Assembly: GCA_031549565.1 (NCBI GenBank)
Contig: JAVBPO010000041.1
Span: 1-64,000 of the forward strand
DNA from: JAVBSX01 sp031549565
GTDB taxonomy: Bacteria; Planctomycetota; Planctomycetia; Pirellulales; Thermoguttaceae
Length of the DNA stretch: 64,000 nt
Direction: 5' to 3'
Made by a program: the position numbers and the translations under genes. The notes below the pieces were generated by a model. The model ran no database searches, was not told the origin of the DNA, and saw only the letters and a list, made by a program, of their open reading frames with translations. How positions within the stretch are numbered: the stretch's first letter is position 1; each line of letters begins with the position of its first letter. Shown one piece after another: positions 8,020 through 16,042 of this stretch.

Positions 8020-8039
8020 GAAATAAGAAATAAGAAATA
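8020..8039. repeat. Short AAATAAG heptad repeat
   Basis: Three 7-bp units (GAAATAA repeated). This is the reverse complement of the TTTCTTA units that end the larger array at 8083-8173, so the two flank an AT-rich spacer as an imperfect inverted repeat. Confidence 0.7.
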
Positions 8040-8082
8040 GATTTACTGTTTTATTTTTCAGACGTTTTTCGGCTCAGATTAA

Positions 8083-8173
8083 TTTCTCATTTCTCATTTC
8101 TCATTTCTCATTTCTCATTTCTCATTTCTCATTTCTCATTTCTCATTTCTCATTTCTTATTTCTTATTTCTTA
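8083..8173. repeat. Tandem heptad array (TTTCTCA)10(TTTCTTA)3
   Basis: Thirteen uninterrupted 7-bp units: ten TTTCTCA from 8083 and three TTTCTTA from 8153. It lies directly after the stop of the TPR gene (8182, minus strand). A degenerate copy of the same heptad lies upstream of the GNAT gene at about 11070-11104. Confidence 0.95.
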
Positions 8174-8181
8174 TTTTCCCC

Positions 8182-10728
8182 TCACCGATTTTCATTCATC
8201 CGGCTCCGTGCGATTGCCGCTTGGGTGTTCGCGGACTTCAGCAGGGAGCTGTCGGGACAGAATTTGGCGAGCGTTTTGTACGCGGTTTCGGCGACGGCCC
8301 AGTCGTCCCGCTTTTCGGCGAGCTTTCCCTTGAGGAACAGGACGCGATCGAGCACCGCCTGGTCCGGCGGATGGTTGAGGAGTTCCTGCACGTATTTCTC
8401 GGCTTCGTCGTAATTTTTGTCTTCGTAAGCGAGATACGCCAATCCCCAGGTTCCGTGCGACCAATAATCCCCGTCGCGATAAGTCGTATTGATTTTTTTG
8501 AACTTGCGCCGGGCATTCTGCTTACTGCCGTTTTCCAAGTCGTCCCACGCGAGATGGAAAAGCGCCCCGTCGGCGTGGGAATTGTTCGAATAGTCGTCGG
8601 CGAGAATCTTGAATTGCTCCAACGCCTTTTCGGTATCACCTCGTTTTTCGTAATAATCTCCGGAAATCCAAAGCGCGTCGCCGTATTGAATCGTATTATG
8701 GTACGTGTTCAGGATCAAATCGCTCATCACTTCCGCTTCGCTTTCGTTGCCGAGTTCCAGGCAGACTTGGCAGCGCATCAGGGCCGCTTCCGCGCCGATC
8801 GAGTCCGGCGGATTGTTGCCCAACAACGCGAGCAGTTTGCGATCCGCTTCGTCCCATTGATTTTTTTGAATCAGCGAGCGGCACGCTTGCAAGGTCCGGC
8901 GATAATCCTGCGAATTTTGCGACGAGTTTCGATTGTCTTTATTTCCGGGATTGCGTCCCGAGCCGCTTCCGGACGGATTGCCCGGTTTGTTGTCGCGATT
9001 ATCGCCGGTGTTTCCGGCGTAGCGGTCGGCCGGATCTTGCGAGGTCCCGGAATCGGAGCCGCCGCGATTGCCGCGGTTGCCTCGCCGGTTCGGATCGAAT
9101 GAACCGCCGGCGGGCACGAGGTCCTTATCGTCGATTACCGGACCGAAGTCGATACCACCGTCCCGACTCGGATCGATCGGAATCAGGTCTCCGCCGGCGT
9201 ATCCCGGATCGCCCTGAGAGCCAGAAAAATCTCCGGAAGCGATTCTTCCGAGGTAATCCATCGTGTTGTCGATAATGTGCGTCTGCCGTACATCGTCCGG
9301 TTTCGCGAATTGGTTCATTGCGTTGACCGTCGCGTTACTTTCGTCGGTGCGGCCGACAAGAGCATAACCGACGCAAAGAATCGCGCACGCTTTGAGGAAT
9401 TTCTCTTCGGACAATTTGCCCCGTATCGAAACTTCGCCGGTAGAATCATCTGCTCCGTAAGACGAACCGCGCCGCCTTCGCTCCGGCGGATCGAAATAGG
9501 CAAACGTCATCTGTCTCGTTTTCGAGTCGTACTTATTCCGCAGGAGAATTTCCAGGATCGAAATCGTCTTGTTCCGGTCGTTGTTCACCATCGCCTGGAC
9601 CGCTTGCAGGAGTTGGATTTCGTCTTTAACCGATTGACTCCTGGGGTCCTGGTCCAAACTTGCGAGCAGTTTCGAGGCTTCATCGTACTGTTTCAAGCCG
9701 AAAAGGCAGCGGACATTGAGCAAATAATCCTCGACGGTCGGTCCTGAGATTTGCGAAATCAGCTTCAGGGCTTCCTGATATTTTTCCAAACCGGCCAGCG
9801 ACTTGGCCCGAACGCGTATGGAATCGTTACGAAAATCGCTCGACGGATATTGACGCTCGAAATTCGTCAGCGTCGAAATCGCCTGTTCGTAATTTCCTTG
9901 CTCATAATACATCAGCCCCCATTCATAGTAAGCGTTTTCCGTTTGCGAACCGTTCGGCTCGAACGCCAACTGGCGGAAAATCTGAGCCGCATCCACGTAC
10001 TTTCCCAGTCGGGACTTCGCCCAGCCGAGTCCGAACTGGCTCTCTTTGTAGAAGTCGCCGTCCGGATAAACGTCGCTCGCCGCCCCGAAATAGTATTCCG
10101 CTTCTTCAGCGTAAGTTCTTGCGACGGAATTGTACCCTTCGCTGATCGAATAGTCGTAATTTTGCTTGGCGATGTCCCCGAGATACGGCAATGTCCAAGC
10201 GTTGAACGGATCGTCGCTGAATTCCGTCAGAAACGCGTACAGATACCGCCGCCCATTTTCCAGATCGCCCTGTTGGTAGGCGATTTCGCCCGCCCGAAAC
10301 AACGCCTGCCGTCCGTAGGTTTGGCTGTGCGCGGACGCCATTTTCGGCTGGATATTCGTTTTATAATAGTTCGCGTCGAAAAAGCTTTCCTTGGGAACGA
10401 CTTTGATTGCCGAGAGCTGTTTGCCGAGAATATCGTCCAGATAGATGAACGCTTCGTCGTACTTTTCTTTCCGAATCAGACATTGGGCGAGGTAAAAGTC
10501 CGCTTTGGATCGTTCCGCGTGGTTCGGATTAGCCGTAAGATAACGCTTAAATTCGCTGATCGCCCGATCGTCCTGCCTCTCGTTGTAGTAGTTGAGCGCG
10601 ATGTTGAGCGATTCCGAAGCCTGGTCTGCCGCCGAAAGAATCGACGCGCCGACGCCCCAAAAGGCGGCACCCGCGATGAAAATCGCCAAGAAGTAACGGT
10701 ATCCTGAAATCCGGGGAAATGTCGACAT
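8182..10728 (-). CDS. Large TPR-repeat protein with signal/anchor and a disordered linker
   Basis: An 848-residue protein with an N-terminal hydrophobic segment (about residues 12-33, ending near SAA), so secreted or membrane-anchored. From residue 35 it is made of tetratricopeptide-like helix pairs (for example NIALNYYNERQDDRAISEFKRYL, YYEWGLMYYEQGNYEQAIST, GDYYEKRGDTEKALEQFKIL), in two blocks of about residues 35-480 and 620-848. They are separated by a low-complexity Gly/Asn/Asp/Arg/Ser linker (about 540-630). Such proteins (similar in layout to YbgF/BamD-like TPR proteins) usually act as scaffolds in the envelope; I cannot name the partner. No ribosome binding site closer than an AAGGA 14 bases away. 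A heptad repeat array follows its stop. Confidence 0.85.
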   Translation of the reverse strand: MSTFPRISGYRYFLAIFIAGAAFWGVGASILSAADQASESLNIALNYYNERQDDRAISEFKRYLTANPNHAERSKADFYLAQCLIRKEKYDEAFIYLDDILGKQLSAIKVVPKESFFDANYYKTNIQPKMASAHSQTYGRQALFRAGEIAYQQGDLENGRRYLYAFLTEFSDDPFNAWTLPYLGDIAKQNYDYSISEGYNSVARTYAEEAEYYFGAASDVYPDGDFYKESQFGLGWAKSRLGKYVDAAQIFRQLAFEPNGSQTENAYYEWGLMYYEQGNYEQAISTLTNFERQYPSSDFRNDSIRVRAKSLAGLEKYQEALKLISQISGPTVEDYLLNVRCLFGLKQYDEASKLLASLDQDPRSQSVKDEIQLLQAVQAMVNNDRNKTISILEILLRNKYDSKTRQMTFAYFDPPERRRRGSSYGADDSTGEVSIRGKLSEEKFLKACAILCVGYALVGRTDESNATVNAMNQFAKPDDVRQTHIIDNTMDYLGRIASGDFSGSQGDPGYAGGDLIPIDPSRDGGIDFGPVIDDKDLVPAGGSFDPNRRGNRGNRGGSDSGTSQDPADRYAGNTGDNRDNKPGNPSGSGSGRNPGNKDNRNSSQNSQDYRRTLQACRSLIQKNQWDEADRKLLALLGNNPPDSIGAEAALMRCQVCLELGNESEAEVMSDLILNTYHNTIQYGDALWISGDYYEKRGDTEKALEQFKILADDYSNNSHADGALFHLAWDDLENGSKQNARRKFKKINTTYRDGDYWSHGTWGLAYLAYEDKNYDEAEKYVQELLNHPPDQAVLDRVLFLKGKLAEKRDDWAVAETAYKTLAKFCPDSSLLKSANTQAAIARSRMNENR

Positions 10729-11118
10729 GCGATCACCAAAATCCTTTTCGGTCGTTGCGGCATTTTTCAGGTTTTCCGTGGAAATCTCCTAAAAAACGTA
10801 ACTCCTGGCCGCGTCAATATGATTACGGGCGGGAGTATACAGGATTTTCCCGATCCCGCCAAGATGAATTTTTGAAAAAAAGGAGAGTGTACCATCAAGA
10901 TGCTTCATTTTTGTCTCTCACGGAGGCACGGGGCACGGAGGAGCTTACACAATGATATTGACCCGAGATTCATTTCCTGCTATGCTCCGGACGATTCCTG
11001 TTCATTCCCCATCCGGGAAGCGAGCCCCCGATTACCCCAGAAACCGGACTCGGTCGAAGCCCCGTTCCATTTTTCATTTCTTATTTCTCATTTCTCATTT
11101 CCCATTTTTTTGCCGATT
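10729..11118. other. Divergent intergenic region between the TPR and GNAT genes
   Basis: 390 bases without a convincing gene. It holds promoters for two divergent genes, none clear enough to place. At 10916-10950 there is a CACGG-rich direct repeat (CTCACGG-AGGCACGG-GGCACGG). At 11070-11104 about five degenerate TTTCTCA heptads end 14 bases before the GNAT start. A reading frame running in from 10900 would translate these repeats and is not likely to be real. Confidence 0.5.
11070..11104. repeat. Degenerate TTTCTCA heptad array before the GNAT gene
   Basis: Five consecutive 7-bp units (TTTTTCA, TTTCTTA, TTTCTCA, TTTCTCA, TTTCCCA), the same heptad as the array at 8083-8173. The last unit is 14 bases from the start codon at 11119, where a ribosome binding site would be expected but none is seen. 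Confidence 0.85.
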
Positions 11119-12045
11119 ATGAGCATCACTCTTCGTTTGATGGAACCCAAAGACTGGGACGAAGTTGCGCGGTTGATCCACGCTTCTTTGAACGTCTGGT
11201 ACAAAAAGAACCGCGGATTCGAGCTGGTCGGCGGACCGTGGGAAACGATGCTCGTTTTTCCCCGGGTCTACGAATCGCTTGACCCGAACTGCTGCATTCT
11301 CGCCGTCGATTCCGCAAGCGGTCGGATCGCCGGTTCGTGCTTTTTTCATCCGCGTCCGACGCACGTTTCGCTCGGAATCATGAACGTCCACCCGGACTTC
11401 TTCGGCAAAAAAGCCGCGATGCCGATGCTGCGGTACATCCTCGATTTAGCGGCGAAAGAGAACAAACCGGTCCGGCTCGTTTCCAATGCGATGAATCTCG
11501 ATTCGTTCTCGGTTTACAACAAGGCCGGATTCGTGCCGACCTGCCTGTTTCAGGAAATGGTGCTCAAGGTTCCCGAGGAAGGGGTTCCGTGTCATTGTCC
11601 GCAAGGCTGTACGATCCGGGACGCGAAACCGGACGATATTCCGGAAATGGTCGCGTTGGAAATGGAGCTTTACGGAATTCATCGGGAAAAGGATTTCCGC
11701 TATTTTATCGCGAACGAGCAAAAGATTTGGCATTCGTCCGTGTTAATCGACGAATCGGGCAAAATCGCCGGATTTCTCCATTCGATCAACGATCCGGGCA
11801 GCAATATGCTCGGTCCGGGAATCGCGAGAACCGAAGCCCAGGCAACCGGGTTGATTTGCGCCGAGTTGAACCGGCATAAAGGCCGAACGCCCGCCTGGAT
11901 CGTTCCCTCCCACGCCCAGGAAACGCTCAGAGAGTTGTATTCGCTCGGCGCGAAGAACTTCGAGATCAACGTCTCACAAGTCTACGGAACGGCGCCGCCT
12001 GCCAAGGGAATCGTCCTGCCGACGTTCATGCCGGAAACGAGTTGA
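11119..12045 (+). CDS. Tandem GNAT-domain acetyltransferase
   Basis: A 308-residue protein with two GNAT (GCN5-related N-acetyltransferase) folds. The first (about residues 4-150) begins ITLRLMEPKDWDEVARLI and holds an acetyl-CoA-binding-type segment (VHPDFFGKKAAMPML); its end has FSVYNKAGF, the usual GNAT motif B. The second (about 165-300) begins CTIRDAKPDDIPEMVALE and looks more degenerate. The ATG at 11119 begins right at the first GNAT strand; the longer frame from 10900 would include heptad repeats. Substrate unknown. The aldolase gene follows 103 bases downstream on the same strand and may be in the same transcript. Confidence 0.82.
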   Translation: MSITLRLMEPKDWDEVARLIHASLNVWYKKNRGFELVGGPWETMLVFPRVYESLDPNCCILAVDSASGRIAGSCFFHPRPTHVSLGIMNVHPDFFGKKAAMPMLRYILDLAAKENKPVRLVSNAMNLDSFSVYNKAGFVPTCLFQEMVLKVPEEGVPCHCPQGCTIRDAKPDDIPEMVALEMELYGIHREKDFRYFIANEQKIWHSSVLIDESGKIAGFLHSINDPGSNMLGPGIARTEAQATGLICAELNRHKGRTPAWIVPSHAQETLRELYSLGAKNFEINVSQVYGTAPPAKGIVLPTFMPETS

Positions 12046-12148
12046 GCTCCGCGTCGGTAAGGGCGTCTGGAATAAATCTTTCGCGGGGTTATGATGTTGT
12101 CCACGTTTTTTCCTGCTCTCCGAAACAAGCTCTCTCCCGAAATAACGC

Positions 12149-13006
12149 ATGTTAGCGACTGCCAAAGAAGTTTTAACGAAAGCCCGACAGGGACATTACG
12201 GCGTTCCCGGTTTCAACTGCGTCGAGGACATTATGGTCCGCGCGATGCTCGATACGGCCCAGGAATGTCGGTCCGCCGTGTTCGTGATGTGTTACGAACC
12301 GGAATTCGACGAAAAATTATGGATTTATCTGCCGCGGCTGGTTCATGCGGTCGCCGACGCTTACGATATTCCGATCGTTTTGCATTTGGACCATGCCCAG
12401 AAGCTTGAAACGATCCAAAAAGCGCTCGATACCGGTTTCACGTCGGTGATGTACGACGGTAGTGCTCTTCCGTTCGAACAGAACGTCGAAATGAGTCGCA
12501 AAGCGGTCGAAATGGCGAAGCCGTTCGGCGTTTCCGTCGAAGCGGAGCTCGGATTGGTCGGCGGCTTTAATCTGGAAAAAACCGGAAACGTCGGAAACAT
12601 TCTCACCGAGCCGGAGGAAGTCGTCAAATTCGTCGATCAGACCGGCGTCGATTCGTTGGCCGTATCGATCGGAACGGCGCACGGCATGTACTCGCAACTG
12701 CCGAACCTCGACATCGAGCGGCTGAAAAAACTCGACGCCGTTTCGAAAGTTCCGCTCGTACTTCACGGAGGCTCCGGAACGCCGAACGACCAGATTCAAA
12801 ACGCGGTCCGCAACGGAATCTGCAAACTGAACATCTACGCCGACAGTCGGCTTGCGTTGTGGAAAAGCGTCAAGAAAGCGGTCGCCGAAATCACACGCGA
12901 AGACCCGCTGCCGAAAGAGTACTTCGCGCGTTTCCGAGCGGACCTCGGCGCCTCGATGAAGGAAAAATTTGAACTGCTCTACGCCGTCGGAACCGAAAAA
13001 CAGTAA
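12149..13006 (+). CDS. Class II ketose-bisphosphate aldolase (fructose/tagatose-bisphosphate aldolase family)
   Basis: Zinc-dependent aldolase that splits a ketose-1,6-bisphosphate into dihydroxyacetone phosphate and glyceraldehyde-3-phosphate. The 285-residue length fits the FbaA/GatY/KbaY family. Visible motifs: GVPGFNC near the start, the zinc and catalytic region LHLDHA (about residues 78-83), SVMYDGSALPFEQN, the EAELG segment, SIGTAHGMY and LHGGSGTP, KLNIYAD for phosphate binding. Whether the substrate is fructose- or tagatose-bisphosphate cannot be read from sequence alone, so no symbol is given. A hairpin terminator candidate follows at 13040. Confidence 0.9.
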   Translation: MLATAKEVLTKARQGHYGVPGFNCVEDIMVRAMLDTAQECRSAVFVMCYEPEFDEKLWIYLPRLVHAVADAYDIPIVLHLDHAQKLETIQKALDTGFTSVMYDGSALPFEQNVEMSRKAVEMAKPFGVSVEAELGLVGGFNLEKTGNVGNILTEPEEVVKFVDQTGVDSLAVSIGTAHGMYSQLPNLDIERLKKLDAVSKVPLVLHGGSGTPNDQIQNAVRNGICKLNIYADSRLALWKSVKKAVAEITREDPLPKEYFARFRADLGASMKEKFELLYAVGTEKQ

Positions 13007-13039
13007 CTCAAAAAGAGCCGCATGTGAAGCGAAGCGTAA

Positions 13040-13068
13040 CTTGCGGAACACAAACGGTGCTCCGCAAG
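13040..13068 (+). terminator. Hairpin after the aldolase gene
   Basis: Perfect 8-bp stem CTTGCGGA / TCCGCAAG, extended by CAC/GTG after one mismatch, with a 5-base loop, 34 bases past the aldolase stop. It is followed by CAATTTTC, a short T-run. Confidence 0.6.
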
Positions 13069-13131
13069 CAATTTTCAGAGGGACCGTCGTAATTTAGGCA
13101 AAGTAGACAATGGATAATCAGGTTGAAACGA

Positions 13132-13186
13132 CCAAAACGCCGGTCCCCTCTCCCCCGGAATACCGGGGGCGAGGGGACCATCTTTT
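13132..13186 (-). repeat. Interspersed GC-rich palindromic element, short form
   Basis: 55 bases between two convergent genes. Its reverse complement begins AAAAGATGGTCCCCTCGCCC and ends AGGGGACCGGCGTTTTGG, the same ends as the element at 4369-4501, but the roughly 80 bases in the middle are missing. It forms one near-perfect palindrome. Confidence 0.85.
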
Positions 13187-13277
13187 CTGATCGAAATCCT
13201 TCCCAGTTTAAAATTCTTTGTTGCCATTTTACCCATTTTACGACGGCCCCTCTCAGAACCCCGAATGGTTGCGTATA

Positions 13278-15785
13278 TTATGGAATCGCAACCTGTACCC
13301 CGTCGTTTGGCGTGATGATCGCTTCGAGAACCTTTTTGCTGGTGTCCGCCGGAAGGAATTGGACCGATCCGTCGAACATCGCAAAGTAGGTTCCTTTCTT
13401 CCCTTTGGAATCTTTATCCGGGACGCCGATTCCCTTGTCGTCCTTGTCGAGTCCCTTGATCGCGGCGTCAAACGGGATATCCGCGGTCGGGTCCATCCAG
13501 CAGAACGACGTTTTCCGCTGGAAAATGCAGCCGGTGTTCGATGTCCCGTCCGTGATGTTGCCAAAGCTGAACCATTTGTTCGGCTGGAACGCCGCTTTCT
13601 TTCCCCAGACGACGGCGAACGTCGTGTTTCCCTTTTCGATTTCTTCCGCCGTCAATCCGGAGCTGACATAAACCGCGGGCATTTGATTGTGGAATTGCTT
13701 GTTGTATTCGCTGTCCCACGGTTCGTCTTTGCGGATTTTATCATAGAGCGCATTTTCTTCCACATACGGCAAAAACGCGACACGCCAACTGTGCAGCGGC
13801 TTCTTCTCTTTGGTTTCCGCGTAAACACTCGGGAAACTGTTGTGCGCATCATGATAAGTGTGCATCGCGAGCACCAATTGCTTGAGATTGTTCATCGTGC
13901 TCATTTTGCCCGGCTTGACCGGTTTCTTCGGACGCTCCGGTCGGGTATCGAAACCGCGACCCGGAATTTCGACGATTTCGCCATCGCGGGGATTGATCAG
14001 TTTCTCAACCGCCTTCGGATCGGTCGTGTCCGGGAAAAATGCGACGGAGCCGTCCCCTAAAAGCGAGTTGACACCGCCGACGCCCGCTTCGTTTTTACCC
14101 GTTGAACCGAGACCGTCCTTGTCTTTGTTGATCCCTTTTTTCGCGATCTCGAAATCGACGTCCCCGGTCGGATCCATCCAACAGACCGGTTTCGTCCGCT
14201 CCGAGACCATGATCTGGTTCGACGTTCCGTCAAGGAAATACCCGAGATTATTCCATTTGTTCGGCCCCGGAAACGGTCCGTTTTCTCCGGTGATCATCAC
14301 GTAATTCGTCAATCCTTTTTTCGACTCTTCATCCTTGAGAAACGGGCTTTTGTACGTCGGCGGCATCTTGTCGTGAAATTGCTTGTTATGCTCACTGTCC
14401 CACGGTTCGTCGAATTTGATCTCGTCGTAAAGAGCCGCTTGTTCGATAAACGGGAGAATCGCGACCCGCCAGGAGTGTAAAGGCTTTCCTTTGGCGTCCG
14501 CCGTCGAGACACTCGGTAGACTTTGATAAACATCATGATAATTATGAATCGCCAGCCCGATCTGTTTGAGGTTGTTGGAATCCTGCATGAGACCGACGGT
14601 TTTTATCCTGTCCCCCAAAGATCGTTTCACGATGTGTTCGACCTTCGGACCGTTGGTGTCGACGAACGCTTTGTCGATCGTGAGCGCAAGGATCTCCTTT
14701 TGCGGTTGCGGTTTCGGGAGATAGAGCGTAATAATCGATTTCAGTTCGTCTTTCGATTCGAAGAATTGGCCCAACTGATTGCCGCCTCGATACTTGGCGT
14801 CTTCGAGGGTCCACTCGGCGATCCGGTCAACGAGCAAATCAACCGTTTCGGCGGTTCGCTTGGCTCCGCCTTTGCCCTTCGATTTGACGATCCATCGGGC
14901 TTGCGGTTTTTGCGGATCGATTCCCAGGGCGGTCCAGGAAATTCCTTCCTTGAGTTCATACCGGACTTTCGCGAGAAGTGAGTCGGGTTCGCCTTTTTTT
15001 CCTCCGAACGGATCGGAAGATTCGGAATCGTCTTCCTCGTCGGACTCGGTTTGAAAAATGGGAATTTCTCCCCACGGGATCATATCGATATTCGTCGTGA
15101 ACATCGGGACCCGCATGAGAACCAGTTGGATCGGATCGCCCGCCAATTCGGCAAACGCATCCTTAACTTCCGGGCGAGCCGTTGGGGCCAGCGACCGATA
15201 AAGGACTCGTATCCCTTCTTTTTGCGTTTCAATCATTCGGTCGATATACTCCTGCATACCGGGAAACATGGGCACTTGGGCCGGGACGGCGAAGTAGAAT
15301 CCATGTCGTGCGAATCGCGTCGGGAATTCGAGCATACCGAACTTCGCTTTCTCGAAAATCTTTCCGATCGCGTCTTTTTGTGCTTTTTCTTCGCTCACCG
15401 GCACGGCGATCATGAACGGAATCTGGTAGTTGAAAAAATCGGTCGACGTGTAAATGTACAACTCTTTCGCTTTCCCCTCTTTGCGGAGCGATTCGACCAG
15501 TTCCCGAATCGGCGTCGCGACTTCGTCCAGCCCGGTTTGAAAAGCGGCTTCGATCAGTTGAAGCTGATCCGGATCGGTTCCAAATTTTTTGGCATTGTCC
15601 TGAATGTTCTTTTGCAGATCTTTGGCGATTTGCATAACGTCGATCTTTTCCAGATCGAACCGAATCAACAGAAACGTGTTCTCATTGAGAACCGGGGCAA
15701 TCGTTTCGTCGGGCGTTTGAGCGGCCCGAGCTGGAAAAACGAACGCGATAACGAGAAAAGCGAACAACGGAAAGCGATGCAACAT
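13278..15785 (-). CDS. Secreted protein with two tandem DUF1559 (H-X9-DG) domains
   Basis: 835 residues beginning with a signal peptide (MLHRFPLFAFLVIAFVFPARA). Residues about 25-400 form a unique region with no family I can name. Two DUF1559-type domains follow, at about 400-600 and 625-835. Each starts with NNLKQ-hGLAhHxYHD, has LHSWRVAhLP, WDSE-NKQFH and NKW...DGTSN in order, and ends with the (G/F)DGSV(A/Q)F(F/L)P motif. DUF1559 proteins usually begin with a type IV pilin-like prepilin leader; here there is a plain signal peptide and an extra N-terminal domain. The ATG is preceded by AAGGAG at 7 bases. Function of the family is not established. Divergent from the kinase gene, 257 bases apart. 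Confidence 0.88.
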   Translation of the reverse strand: MLHRFPLFAFLVIAFVFPARAAQTPDETIAPVLNENTFLLIRFDLEKIDVMQIAKDLQKNIQDNAKKFGTDPDQLQLIEAAFQTGLDEVATPIRELVESLRKEGKAKELYIYTSTDFFNYQIPFMIAVPVSEEKAQKDAIGKIFEKAKFGMLEFPTRFARHGFYFAVPAQVPMFPGMQEYIDRMIETQKEGIRVLYRSLAPTARPEVKDAFAELAGDPIQLVLMRVPMFTTNIDMIPWGEIPIFQTESDEEDDSESSDPFGGKKGEPDSLLAKVRYELKEGISWTALGIDPQKPQARWIVKSKGKGGAKRTAETVDLLVDRIAEWTLEDAKYRGGNQLGQFFESKDELKSIITLYLPKPQPQKEILALTIDKAFVDTNGPKVEHIVKRSLGDRIKTVGLMQDSNNLKQIGLAIHNYHDVYQSLPSVSTADAKGKPLHSWRVAILPFIEQAALYDEIKFDEPWDSEHNKQFHDKMPPTYKSPFLKDEESKKGLTNYVMITGENGPFPGPNKWNNLGYFLDGTSNQIMVSERTKPVCWMDPTGDVDFEIAKKGINKDKDGLGSTGKNEAGVGGVNSLLGDGSVAFFPDTTDPKAVEKLINPRDGEIVEIPGRGFDTRPERPKKPVKPGKMSTMNNLKQLVLAMHTYHDAHNSFPSVYAETKEKKPLHSWRVAFLPYVEENALYDKIRKDEPWDSEYNKQFHNQMPAVYVSSGLTAEEIEKGNTTFAVVWGKKAAFQPNKWFSFGNITDGTSNTGCIFQRKTSFCWMDPTADIPFDAAIKGLDKDDKGIGVPDKDSKGKKGTYFAMFDGSVQFLPADTSKKVLEAIITPNDGVQVAIP

Positions 15786-16042
15786 GGTAACGCTCCTTGG
15801 TGAAATGAGTTTTTGGAAAACGCAAGGAAAACGACGACGATTCCCGATTATCGTTCAATGAAAGAGCGAATACAAGTCTGCCGATAAGAACGAGTGAAAA
15901 AATTTTTTGAATATCTCGAAAAATTGGGAAAACTTGTAACCGTCGCGAAAAAAATCGGCATAGATTACTGAGAGCACCCCTGATCCTTTTGATCGCGGCA
16001 ACGGTGTACAATACGACGCCCCCCACTTTTTCGGAGATTTTC

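Noticed and set aside
8083..8173. Possible CRISPR array
   Set aside because: The repeats are 7 bp and contiguous, with no spacers and no cas genes nearby.
8221..10707. Plus-strand frames of 293, 156 and 318 codons
   Set aside because: Antisense to the TPR protein, which has regular helical repeats on the minus strand.
10900..11118. N-terminal extension of the GNAT gene from ATG 10900
   Set aside because: It would translate the CACGG and TTTCTCA repeats; the GNAT fold begins at ATG 11119.
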